Source of the DNA: Nonlabens ulvanivorans
GTDB taxonomy: Bacteria; Bacteroidota; Bacteroidia; Flavobacteriales; Flavobacteriaceae
Direction: 5' to 3'
DNA length: 61,372 nt
Assembly: GCF_000755285.1 (NCBI RefSeq)
Contig: NZ_BBMK01000011.1
Location: 1-61,372, forward strand
The translations under genes were made by a program, and so were the position numbers. The notes below the pieces were generated by a model. The model was not told the DNA's origin. It did no database searches and saw only the letters and a program-made list of their open reading frames with translations. Of the stretch, positions 9,654 to 17,614 are shown in pieces; the first letter of the stretch is position 1, and every line of letters starts with the position of its first letter.

Positions 9654-9704
9654 GTTATTGCCTATAATGCAAATATAAATTAATTTTGAATAAAATATAG
9701 ATTT

Positions 9705-10217
9705 ATGAAAACTGATAAAAAATATCCTAAAGCCTTCTCACATATAGGACTAACAGTACCTGATATTCATCAAGCGGTTCAATTCTATTCTGAAGTTATG
9801 GGATGGTATGTAATAATGGAACCTTCAAAAGTTAAAAAAGAAAAAGAAACTGCCATCGGGCAAATGTGTATCGATGTTTTTGGCGATGATTGGGAAGAAT
9901 TTGAAATAGCACATCTAGCAACTTCAGATGGTATAGGTATTGAGTTATTTTCTTTTCCTCATGGTGTAAAGGAAGCTCCAGCTTTTCATCCCTTTAATAC
10001 TGGTTTATTTCACTTTTCTGTTCAAGATCCAAATATTGAAGAATTAATAGAGCAAATAGTTACGCATGGTGGGAAACAAAGAATGCCTATAAGAGCATAT
10101 TATCCAGATGATAAGCCATTTAAGATGTGTTATGTAGAAGATCCTTTTGGGATTGTATTTGAAATCTATACACACAGTTATGAATTGACATATTCTTCAG
10201 GTGCTTATTCTAACTAA
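9705..10217 (+). CDS. VOC family protein (glyoxalase / dioxygenase fold)
   Basis: 170 residues. Candidate metal ligands of the vicinal-oxygen-chelate fold are the His of AFSHIGLTVPD, the Glu of GIELFSFP, the His of LFHFSVQDP and the Glu of GIVFEIYTH. Two beta-alpha-beta-beta-beta units are visible. Possible roles are lactoylglutathione lyase-like detoxification or ring-cleaving dioxygenase; the substrate cannot be told. Control by the adjacent HxlR regulator suggests detoxification of an electrophile. Confidence 0.87.
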   Translation: MKTDKKYPKAFSHIGLTVPDIHQAVQFYSEVMGWYVIMEPSKVKKEKETAIGQMCIDVFGDDWEEFEIAHLATSDGIGIELFSFPHGVKEAPAFHPFNTGLFHFSVQDPNIEELIEQIVTHGGKQRMPIRAYYPDDKPFKMCYVEDPFGIVFEIYTHSYELTYSSGAYSN

Positions 10218-10256
10218 TAGATAGCCCTTTGATTTAATAAAGCACATTTTCCTACT

Positions 10257-10321
10257 AATCGCTTTATATTTGCCTTCTTATAAAATACCTTAATGAAAAG
10301 GCATAAAGCGATTCGTTTTTT
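10257..10321 (+). terminator. Stem-loop plus T6 ending exactly at a start codon
   Basis: The left arm AATCGCTTTAT plus GCCTT, with a four-base bulge, pairs with AAGGC plus ATAAAGCGATT. It is followed within two bases by six T, and the next base starts the ATG of the membrane gene. It can be read as the VOC gene terminator or as an attenuator. A TATATTTG box (10265-10272) lies inside the left arm. Confidence 0.6.
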
Positions 10322-10855
10322 ATGGTGATAATAGTAATGCTGTTACAGCTTCTATTTCTAGCATGGATCATAAAAGAGAAATATGAAATCAGCAATTTTA
10401 TAGCGTTAATGACTATAAGTTGTATCGCTATACTACTACTATTTGGGTATAAATATTTGGATTTACATCATGAAGATTATGAGTACGAAAAAGTAGTCGT
10501 AGTGATATGGGTTCCAATAGGTGCTGTGCTTTGTTACTATATTAATATTCATTTGAATCTAGGTCCTGTCATTGCAGCAGGTATTATAGGTACTGCAGCT
10601 TCTTTTATACCATCATTCAATAATAGTTCAACCTATTTAAAACAATTACCTGTGCCTATTTACTGCGGTACATTTGTAGGAATGTCTAGTGCGTTAATTA
10701 TACCTTCTTTAAGTTTTGTTATCATCACAGGTATATTAGCAGCTCTATTTCTGATGCTGTCCAAAAATTTATTTTTAGGAATAGGAGGAAAATTAGGAAC
10801 AATCGCATTTGCTAGCGTCGTATTCATCACTTTTTTAAACTGGATAACCGCATGA
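10322..10855 (+). CDS. Multi-pass membrane protein A of a homologous pair
   Basis: 177 residues with about six predicted membrane helices; no family recognised. The second half contains IGAVLCYYINIHLNLGPV, PIYCGTFVGMSS and GIGGKLGTIA, which align with parts of the next protein. The start may instead be the ATG at 10337 (MLLQLLFLAWII), because the first ATG directly abuts a T-run hairpin. It overlaps the next gene by four bases (ATGA), so the two are translationally coupled and probably form a heteromeric membrane complex. Confidence 0.65.
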   Translation: MVIIVMLLQLLFLAWIIKEKYEISNFIALMTISCIAILLLFGYKYLDLHHEDYEYEKVVVVIWVPIGAVLCYYINIHLNLGPVIAAGIIGTAASFIPSFNNSSTYLKQLPVPIYCGTFVGMSSALIIPSLSFVIITGILAALFLMLSKNLFLGIGGKLGTIAFASVVFITFLNWITA

Positions 10856-11268
10856 ATGATCTAGTGATAGTGTTAATAGGAGTTATGGGTAGTGTACTTA
10901 CCTTTTACGTAAGCACTCAATTAAAACAAGGCGCTGTAAGAGCATCTGCTCTACTATCCTTGATTGTGGCAATGTTCTTTTATATTTTCCCTTTAATATT
11001 AAATTCTTACTTAACTACCCACATTCCTCTGGTATTCATAGGCACTTCTTTCATAGGTATGGTATCTACTAAAACCAATGTGAAGTATTTTCAACTTGTA
11101 CTAGCAGGCTTTTTATTTAGTTTGATCTACATGCATAAGGGCGGTGTGTTTAGTGGTTATGGTGGTGCTCTAGGAACATTAGCAGGTATAGCATTATTGA
11201 CAAGTTTTGGGTTTTCTGCATTATTTTCCAATGTATCAATGATTAAAAACTTTTTTTTCAAAATCTAA
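10852..11268 (+). CDS. Multi-pass membrane protein B of a homologous pair
   Basis: 138 residues, about five membrane helices. The segments GSVLTFYVSTQLKQGAV, FIGTSFIGMVS and GYGGALGTLA match protein A in the same order, so the genes look like an old tandem duplication with B lacking the N-terminal helices of A. No known transporter motif is recognised. It shares the ATGA overlap with A and probably works as its partner. Confidence 0.65.
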   Translation: MNDLVIVLIGVMGSVLTFYVSTQLKQGAVRASALLSLIVAMFFYIFPLILNSYLTTHIPLVFIGTSFIGMVSTKTNVKYFQLVLAGFLFSLIYMHKGGVFSGYGGALGTLAGIALLTSFGFSALFSNVSMIKNFFFKI

Positions 11269-11310
11269 TAAAATCAGTGATTAGAACTTTTTAACTTATC
11301 CATAAATGGC

Positions 11311-11805
11311 ATGTATACCAATCTAGCTTATATCGACGATAAAATTTACACCCAACTAGGCTTTAACATAAACTCAATTCAAGTTGATAGTGAAAGTGTA
11401 AAGTATGAGGCTTGTACATTTAAATTAAACGATTTACACATTGCCTTTAGAACAGCCAAAATTACTCCAACAAAAACAGGCCAATTTGTTACCATATGGA
11501 AACGTAGTGAGTTGGGTCCTATTGAACCGTATCATCAAGATGATATCATAGATTATGTATTTATTCATGTGAAAAAAGACCATGAACACGGACAATTTAT
11601 TTTTCCTAAATCGGTGTTGATTGCAAAAGGAATCTTTTCAACAGATTATAAAGATGGAAAAAGAGGTTTCAGAGTATATCCGAGTTGGGACAAGACCACC
11701 AACACACAAGCCATTAAAACTCAAAAATGGCAACTCAACTATTTTTTTAAATATTCGAAAGAATTGGATTTGAAAATCGTTCAAGATTTATTGACTCGAC
11801 AGTAA
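11311..11805 (+). CDS. MepB family protein
   Basis: 164 residues. IAFRTAKITPTKTGQFVTIWKR, YVFIHV and the later GIFS plus GKRGFRVYPSWD are characteristic of MepB, first named from the Staphylococcus mepRAB multidrug locus, whose biochemical role is unknown. Soluble and probably cytosolic. It starts 42 bases after the membrane pair and may be cotranscribed with it. The following 240 bases hold nothing I recognise. Confidence 0.85.
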   Translation: MYTNLAYIDDKIYTQLGFNINSIQVDSESVKYEACTFKLNDLHIAFRTAKITPTKTGQFVTIWKRSELGPIEPYHQDDIIDYVFIHVKKDHEHGQFIFPKSVLIAKGIFSTDYKDGKRGFRVYPSWDKTTNTQAIKTQKWQLNYFFKYSKELDLKIVQDLLTRQ

Positions 11806-12046
11806 TTATTACTTTTAATTCATACAGCCATAAAACCATAGGCTTCACGACAACTTATTAGTATAATTCATAACGTATTATCGATCAAAAACTTAATCTT
11901 TAAAACAGACATTTACCACAAGGCTTTTATTTCTATCTTTATACCACTGAATTTAATAAAAGGATAAGAATTTTCTTGAATTTTTCATAAAAAATGAATC
12001 TTACATTGATTACTTTTTTTTACTTTTCCGCTATATAACATAACAG

Positions 12047-13284
12047 ATGTTAAGAAAACCTACATATGAAGAGTTACTAAAACAAAATGTAGAGCTATCC
12101 AAGGAGTTAAAACAACTTAAATTAGAGAATACCACTGATCAAAAAAAATGTGAGGAAATTCAACTCGAAGTACTCAAAGCTGATTTAAAACTAGCTCATT
12201 TAAATACTGCTTTAGATAATTTAAATACCTACGTATATATTAAGGATATGAACGGCAGATATTTATATGCTAATAAAAAATGTCTTACACTATTTAATTG
12301 CAGCGCTAACGAACTATCATCTTTAAGTGATGCAGACTTTTTTCCACCGGCGACATGCGATCAAATTAAAATAATTGAATCTGAGGTTATTAAGTATGGG
12401 AAAGACGCTGAAAACGAAGTAGACACTACTGACCATAATGGTAATCGCAAGGTGTATTGGGAAATCAAAACACCTATTTATGACGATAAATACCAAAATA
12501 AAGTTATAGGCTTATGCGGTGTATCAACTGACATTACTTATCGCAAGATTACTGAAGAATCTATAAAAGAAAAACAACTACAATTAAAACACCTTAATGC
12601 CACCAAGGATAAAATCTTTTCAATCATAGCACATGATTTGAGAAGCCCTTTTAATCATATCATAGGTTTTTCTGAACTAATGCTTGAAAATAGTTCAAAT
12701 AAAGATCATTCTCAAGATAGTGATTGCATCAAGATTATAAATTCTACGGCAAAAAACACGCTTAACCTCTTAGACAACCTATTAAATTGGGCTTATACAG
12801 AGACTGGCAAACTAAGATATCGACCTGAGAATATTAATATATCTAGAGTTATTACTGAAGTGGTAGATTTTAAAAAATCAATAGCTTATGCCAAAGACAT
12901 AACAATAAAATATAATGCTGTACAAGACATCGAACTTTATACCGACAGCAATCTATTAAAGACCGTTCTACGCAACTTAATTTCTAACGCCATCAAGTTA
13001 CAAATCCTAATGGATGTATTAATATCACTGCACTACAGAAAGATAAATTTCTAGAAATAGCCGTGATTGATACCGGCATAGGAATGTCTACAGAAGATAT
13101 GACAGATCTCTTTAATTTAACTACTCACAAATCACAGCCAGGTACCGCAGGAGAACAAGGATCTGGACTAGGTCTAATTCTTTGCAAAGAGTTTGTAGAA
13201 AAAATGCATGGCACCTTATGGGTAGAAAGCGTTGTTAATAAAGGTAGTACGTTTAAGTTTAGGTTACCCTTCAACATCACGTAA
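12047..13284 (+). CDS. PAS-domain sensor histidine kinase, frameshifted
   Basis: Cytosolic kinase without membrane helices. Order: an N-terminal coiled coil (about residues 5-45), a PAS domain (about 50-170, with YVYIKDMNGRYLYANKK), the dimerisation helix with H-box FSIIAHDLRSPFNH, N-box NLISNAIK, then DTGIGM and GSGLGLILCKEFVEKMHG. The frame breaks at TT in AAGTTACAA (12998-12999); with TTT the sequence reads IKFTNPNGCINITALQ and joins both parts into 412 residues. No response regulator is adjacent, so the partner is encoded elsewhere. Confidence 0.88.
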
Positions 13285-13394
13285 TAGTATTTCGATTTCT
13301 TTAATTTTAGTAGGATTATACGTCTGATATAATATATAGAAATACTAAAATTGTATTTATCGATAAAAAGTTGCTTTTCATCGGCTTTTAATTA

Positions 13395-13410
13395 CGCTTT
13401 CGCGAAAGCG
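13395..13410. repeat. Dispersed palindrome CGCTTTCGCGAAAGCG
   Basis: Exact intergenic copy between the PAS kinase and DUF937 genes; the arms do not extend further. Confidence 0.9.
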
Positions 13411-13494
13411 AAATCAAATAGACCTACCAAAAAGGGATAAAGATTTTATTATATCGTAATTTACCTATTATTAACCTAAATTAATTAAACAACA

Positions 13495-14133
13495 ATGGCT
13501 TCAATATTAGACTTATTACAATCAGACTTAGGACAAACTCTTATTAATGGTGCTGCACAGAAAACCGGACAACCTGCAGATAAAACTGCAAACGTACTTT
13601 CTCAAGCAATGCCTTTGATTCTAGGTGCAATGCAACGCAATGCTTCTACACCAGAAGGTGCTAGTTCTTTAAATAATGCATTGAGCGATCAACGTCACAG
13701 CGGTGGTGTTTTAGATATGCTAGGTGGTCTTTTTGGTGATGGTGCTGGTAGTCCAGATGATCTTTTAAATGATGGTGCTGGTATCTTAGGACATGTTCTT
13801 GGTACAAAGCAACCACAAGTAGAGAGTGCTCTTTCTAAGTCTAGTGGTATGGATATGGATTCTGTAAGTCAAATTATCAAAATAGCTGCTCCTATCCTTA
13901 TGGGTGTTTTAGGAAAGCAAAAACAAACTTCAAACGTAGACCAAAATGGTATCGGTGATTTACTAGGTTCTGTTCTTGGACAATCTGGAACGCATGATCA
14001 ATCTTTCATAGAGCAAATTCTAGATGCAGATGGTGATGGTAGCATCATCGATGATGTAGCGGGAATGGTACTAGGTGGAGACAAGAAAAAAGGTGGACTA
14101 GGTGGACTTCTAGGAGGTTTATTTGGAAAATAA
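13495..14133 (+). CDS. DUF937 / YidB-like protein
   Basis: 212 residues. ILDLLQSDLGQTLINGAAQKTG and VLSQAMPLILGAMQRNA are the DUF937 start; two similar helical halves follow, and Gly/Leu-rich stretches (GGLGGLLGGLFGK) end the protein. LDADGDGSIIDDVAG resembles a single EF-hand calcium loop, common in this family. Probably soluble. Function unknown. Confidence 0.85.
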   Translation: MASILDLLQSDLGQTLINGAAQKTGQPADKTANVLSQAMPLILGAMQRNASTPEGASSLNNALSDQRHSGGVLDMLGGLFGDGAGSPDDLLNDGAGILGHVLGTKQPQVESALSKSSGMDMDSVSQIIKIAAPILMGVLGKQKQTSNVDQNGIGDLLGSVLGQSGTHDQSFIEQILDADGDGSIIDDVAGMVLGGDKKKGGLGGLLGGLFGK

Positions 14134-14228
14134 TTCTTAACTAAATGAAACAGGTCATAGACTCATCCATATATAGTATAGACGAGTTATGGCGTGCAAG
14201 GTTGTTTTTGTGTAGGTACTTTTACCAC

Positions 14229-14636
14229 ATGAAAACAACCTTTTTATTTATAGCATTGCTCACAATTATTATCAGCTGCAACTCATACCAGCCTGCTGTG
14301 AACAATAATAATGCTACTGGATCAGTAACTGACACTTTGCGTATTGCAAATGATAGTCTAGAGTATGAGATTATTATCATAGAACCTGGATTTAATTCAT
14401 GGCTGGTCACACAACCACCACGAGGTTTCTATTCACAAAGCACGCTTGAATTGCGCAACAACTTCTCAGTTAGGGAATACAACTTAAGAGTTAACAATCC
14501 TATTAACTATCATCCTGATCTATATGTATGGCGCATCGACTATGATCGAAATGTAGATTATGGTTATGAAGTCAATTATCTACTGTATAATTATTTTCTT
14601 TTCTTTGAAAAACGATATGGACAGAAGTTGCGGTAG
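14229..14636 (+). CDS. Lipoprotein, DUF6146-like
   Basis: The ATG at 14229 is chosen because it directly begins a lipoprotein signal peptide (MKTTFLFIALLTIIISC), with Cys as the lipidated residue; starts further upstream would add a non-signal leader. The mature part contains IIIIEPGFNSWLVTQPP and ends in a Tyr-rich YEVNYLLYNYFLFFEKRYGQ, the pattern I associate with DUF6146. About 135 residues, anchored in the envelope. Function unknown. Confidence 0.72.
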   Translation: MKTTFLFIALLTIIISCNSYQPAVNNNNATGSVTDTLRIANDSLEYEIIIIEPGFNSWLVTQPPRGFYSQSTLELRNNFSVREYNLRVNNPINYHPDLYVWRIDYDRNVDYGYEVNYLLYNYFLFFEKRYGQKLR

Positions 14637-14650
14637 TGTATTTTTGCACT

Positions 14651-15154
14651 ATGCAAACACTCAAAGATAACTGGGATATTACCCGTAACTGGCAACTCAT
14701 TTTTCCAATTTTAGGTATCATAGGCTTATTAGCTTGTGGCTATTTTGTAGCTTCTCGCATCATGCCTTCCACTTTTGAAGACGTGATTTATGAATATTTG
14801 TTTATTTATGGTACAACTCTAGTATTGGCCTATGCCTTTTATAGGTTTTGTATGTGGGTTTTCCCAAAACTTATTAAAAAATGGAATATCATAAATCGAT
14901 GGGAAATGATTGCAATCTTTATTGTATTTGCAATCACAGGATCAGCATCGGCTCGATTATCTGCTCCTTTGCTAGACCTCATTGGTATTGATCGAGAATC
15001 TATGTCTGGATGGTTTTTCTGGCCATTAAGGCTTATTATCATCTTTCCTATCTATCAAATACTACTAGTAGCTATGGGATGGCTATTTGGTCAATTTGAT
15101 TTCTTTTGGGCTTTTGAAAAGAAAATGTTAGCTAGATTTGGACTTAAATTGTGA
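14651..15154 (+). CDS. Membrane protein, DUF6787-like
   Basis: About 167 residues with four membrane helices. The IFIVFAITGSASARLSAPLL segment and the aromatic C-terminal amphipathic end are typical of a flavobacterial family sometimes labelled as related to prolipoprotein diacylglyceryl transferase; no catalytic motif of that enzyme is visible. A TATTTTTG box ends four bases before the ATG, so the transcript may be leaderless. Inner membrane; role unknown. Confidence 0.7.
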   Translation: MQTLKDNWDITRNWQLIFPILGIIGLLACGYFVASRIMPSTFEDVIYEYLFIYGTTLVLAYAFYRFCMWVFPKLIKKWNIINRWEMIAIFIVFAITGSASARLSAPLLDLIGIDRESMSGWFFWPLRLIIIFPIYQILLVAMGWLFGQFDFFWAFEKKMLARFGLKL

Positions 15155-15158
15155 TGTA

Positions 15159-15536
15159 ATGTCATTAGAACTTAATAAAAATAATGCCATCGCTTTTTAT
15201 AAAATGGCTTATGAAGGAAATCCTAAAGAAGCTATCGCAAGGTATGTCGGTAAGCAATATATACAGCACAATCCAGATGTAGCAGACGGCACAGCTGGAT
15301 TTATTGATTATTTTGAAAGAATGAAAATTGAATATCCAGAAAAATCTATTGAGTTTGTAAGAGCCATCGCCCAAGATGATTTAGTAGCACTACACACGCA
15401 TCAAACATGGCCCGATAATGATCAATATGTGACCATGGACTTTTTTAGATTTGATAAGGAAGGTAAAATATGTGAACACTGGGACGCTATTCAACAAGTT
15501 CCTAAAACCGCTGCAAATCCTAATACCATATACTAG
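15159..15536 (+). CDS. SnoaL-like / NTF2-fold protein
   Basis: 125 residues. FYKMAYEGNPKEAIARYV, YIQHNP and MDFFRFDKEGKICEHWDAIQ are the conserved stretches of a SnoaL-like subfamily common in many bacteria. The ATG at 15159 lies four bases after the preceding stop and aligns with the family start. Ligand unknown. It ends at a very strong hairpin. Confidence 0.82.
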   Translation: MSLELNKNNAIAFYKMAYEGNPKEAIARYVGKQYIQHNPDVADGTAGFIDYFERMKIEYPEKSIEFVRAIAQDDLVALHTHQTWPDNDQYVTMDFFRFDKEGKICEHWDAIQQVPKTAANPNTIY

Positions 15537-15550
15537 AACACATTAACAAC

Positions 15551-15595
15551 AAAATAGCCTTAACAAAATGATGATCATTTTGTTAAGGCTATTTT
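15551..15595. terminator. Long near-perfect hairpin, bidirectional terminator
   Basis: 22 bases on each side of a single G pair perfectly; the central ATCAT-type bases must form the loop. A-rich on one side and T-rich on the other, so it works in both directions. It sits 15 bases after the SnoaL gene stop. Confidence 0.88.
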
Positions 15596-15647
15596 GATTA
15601 CAATATTATTTCTGATAATATACTATTACTAAGTCGTATTGAAACTA

Positions 15648-15680
15648 AAAATCCTGATCAATAAATTGATCAGGATTTTT
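15648..15680 (-). terminator. Terminator of the tRNA-Arg transcript
   Basis: Arms AATCCTGATCA and TGATCAGGATT around a six-base loop, with A-runs that become a T-tract on the minus strand. It lies about 30 bases beyond the 3' end of the tRNA; the flanking T-run also makes it usable on the plus strand. Confidence 0.75.
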
Positions 15681-15711
15681 AAAATATTCTCACAATACCT
15701 TTGTGAACTTG

Positions 15712-15785
15712 TGATCGCGACAGGATTCGAACCTGTGACCGTCTGCTTAGAAGGCAGATGCTCTATCCAGCTGAGCTACGCGACC
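15712..15785 (-). tRNA. tRNA-Arg (anticodon TCT)
   Basis: The minus strand folds into a full cloverleaf: acceptor GGTCGCG with CGCGATC (one G-U), D-arm GCTC..GAGC, anticodon loop CTTCTAA giving TCT, and T-loop TTCGAAT closed by ACAGG/CCTGT. The discriminator is A and the 3' CCA is not encoded (CAA follows). It reads AGA/AGG codons. Confidence 0.97.
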
Positions 15786-16029
15786 TAATCCCGCTTAATT
15801 TCTAAGCGGTTGCAAATATATATATAATTTACAACCTCTGTATCTATTTTATTTAAAAAATTAAAAGCTTTTTTATCACTTTTTACAAACGCTACTCCAC
15901 TACCCTATATTTCAATGTTTTTTCGTTCTATTAATGAGCTCAAAAAATTGAAGATATCAAATGTAATGTTTAACAAAATATTGATTTACTTAAACAAATA
16001 TGACGTAACTTTACTAAAAATATTAAATA

Positions 16030-16626
16030 ATGCCCTACAGAGTTTTTGAAGAGTACAATATCGAAGTAACTGAAGATATTAAAAATCAATATAAAGGAGT
16101 AATACAAAACATAGGTGAAGACGTTGAACGTGAAGGTTTAATTAAAACCCCAGAACGTGCAGCAAAAGCTATGCAATTCTTAACATCTGGTTATGATAAA
16201 GATCCAGCAGAGATTTTAAAAGGCGCCATGTTTGCTGAAGATTACAATGACATGGTAATCATAAAAGATATAGAACTTTATTCCTTATGTGAACACCATA
16301 TGTTACCTTTCTTTGGAAAAGCGCATATCGCTTATATCCCTAATGGTCATATCGTAGGTCTCTCTAAAATTCCTCGTATAGTAGATGTATTTGCACGCAG
16401 ACTGCAAGTACAAGAACGACTTACACACGATATATTAGAATGTATTCACAACACCTTACAGCCTCAAGGTGTCGCGGTTGTAATAGAAGCGTCACATATG
16501 TGTATGATGATGCGTGGCGTACAGAAACAAAATAGCGTAACTACAACCAGCGGTTTCCGTGGACAGTTTGAAAAAGTAGAAACTCGCAACGAGTTCTTAA
16601 AACTGATTACATCAAAACTACACTAG
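16030..16626 (+). CDS. folE: GTP cyclohydrolase I
   Basis: Converts GTP to dihydroneopterin triphosphate, the first step of folate and pterin synthesis. 198 residues. The zinc site is formed by Cys and His of [15 protein letters not shown] and the Cys of [24 protein letters not shown] and [12 protein letters not shown] are invariant family motifs. Intact. Upstream are 244 AT-rich bases between it and the tRNA gene with no recognised riboswitch. Confidence 0.97.
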   Translation: MPYRVFEEYNIEVTEDIKNQYKGVIQNIGEDVEREGLIKTPERAAKAMQFLTSGYDKDPAEILKGAMFAEDYNDMVIIKDIELYSLCEHHMLPFFGKAHIAYIPNGHIVGLSKIPRIVDVFARRLQVQERLTHDILECIHNTLQPQGVAVVIEASHMCMMMRGVQKQNSVTTTSGFRGQFEKVETRNEFLKLITSKLH

Positions 16627-16679
16627 ATTTATTTATGGAACGTTATTTGACTACCTTTAAGTAGTTAAATTATAATTAC

Positions 16680-16958
16680 ATGTTTGAATCAAAACGCTCT
16701 AAACTTATTTTCGGAATCATCTTTGACTTAGTCGGTATGGCCTCCTATATCATTCCTGGTATAGGAGAGTTTACCGATATAGGTTGGGCACCAGTTGCTG
16801 GTTATTTAATGACAAAGCTTTATCCAGGTAAAACGGGTGTAACAGCTGGTATCATTACAACTATTGAAGAATTAGTCCCAGGACTAGACATCATCCCTAC
16901 GTTTACAATTACGTGGATATATACGTATGTCATTAAAAAGAAGACCCTAAACAAGTGA
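16680..16958 (+). CDS. Small conserved membrane protein
   Basis: 92 residues with two membrane helices (IIFDLVGMASYIIPG and ITTIEELVPGLDIIPTFTI/TWIYTYV) and a Lys-rich tail. The GIGEFTDIGWAPVAGYLMTK loop recurs in small Bacteroidota membrane proteins of unknown function. It follows folE by 53 bases and converges on msrA. Low information; no function is suggested. Confidence 0.7.
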   Translation: MFESKRSKLIFGIIFDLVGMASYIIPGIGEFTDIGWAPVAGYLMTKLYPGKTGVTAGIITTIEELVPGLDIIPTFTITWIYTYVIKKKTLNK

Positions 16959-16975
16959 TTGATGTAGAGTCTTAA

Positions 16976-17503
16976 TTACTTGGCAAGATCTGCAAACTGC
17001 GTCATTAATTTACGCACTTTAGGATCTATTACATACTGGCAGTAACCTTGTAAACGATTATTATTATAGTAGTCGTCATGTATATCGTCTGCATCATAAA
17101 AAGGCGTCGCTGGTGCTACTTCTGTAACAATCGCATTTTCAAAAACACCTTGATCAGTGAGTTCATTAATATAATCCACTGCGATTTCATGCTGTAAATC
17201 GCTCAAGTATAAAATAGCACTACGATAATGTGTTCCTACATCATGTCCTTGTCTATTGAGCGTGGTAGGATCATGTGTGGCCATAAATACCATTAGCAGC
17301 TCTTTGTAACTAATAATTTTAGGATCATAAGTTATTTTAACCGCTTCGGCATGACCGGTGCGTTGTGTAACCACTTCTCTATAAGCTGGATTTTTAATAT
17401 GTCCACCACAGAAACCAGATTTTACATCTTCTACTCCTTTAACTCTTTGAAAGACGGCTTCTGTACACCAGAAACATCCACCTGCAAGAATTGCTATTTC
17501 CAT
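16976..17503 (-). CDS. msrA: Peptide-methionine (S)-S-oxide reductase
   Basis: Repairs S-sulfoxides of methionine. 175 residues. GGCFWCTEAVFQ is the active-site motif with the nucleophilic Cys; GTHYRSAILY and the C-terminal GYCQYVI, with a resolving Cys, fit the family. No signal peptide, so cytosolic. It starts with MEIAILAGGCFWC, very short before the catalytic Cys, as is usual. Confidence 0.96.
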   Translation of the reverse strand: MEIAILAGGCFWCTEAVFQRVKGVEDVKSGFCGGHIKNPAYREVVTQRTGHAEAVKITYDPKIISYKELLMVFMATHDPTTLNRQGHDVGTHYRSAILYLSDLQHEIAVDYINELTDQGVFENAIVTEVAPATPFYDADDIHDDYYNNNRLQGYCQYVIDPKVRKLMTQFADLAK

Positions 17504-17614
17504 TATTACTTTTTAAGCAAGTTAGATTACAGATTGTAAATCATATGTTAAATTAACATGGGTTTAATGAATCTATAGTTTTTAGCTTTTAGTTTTGAGA
17601 ATTCATAAAAAGTC

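Noticed and set aside
15786..16029. Riboswitch upstream of folE
   Set aside because: The region is AT-rich with no conserved aptamer pattern or strong stem that I could identify.
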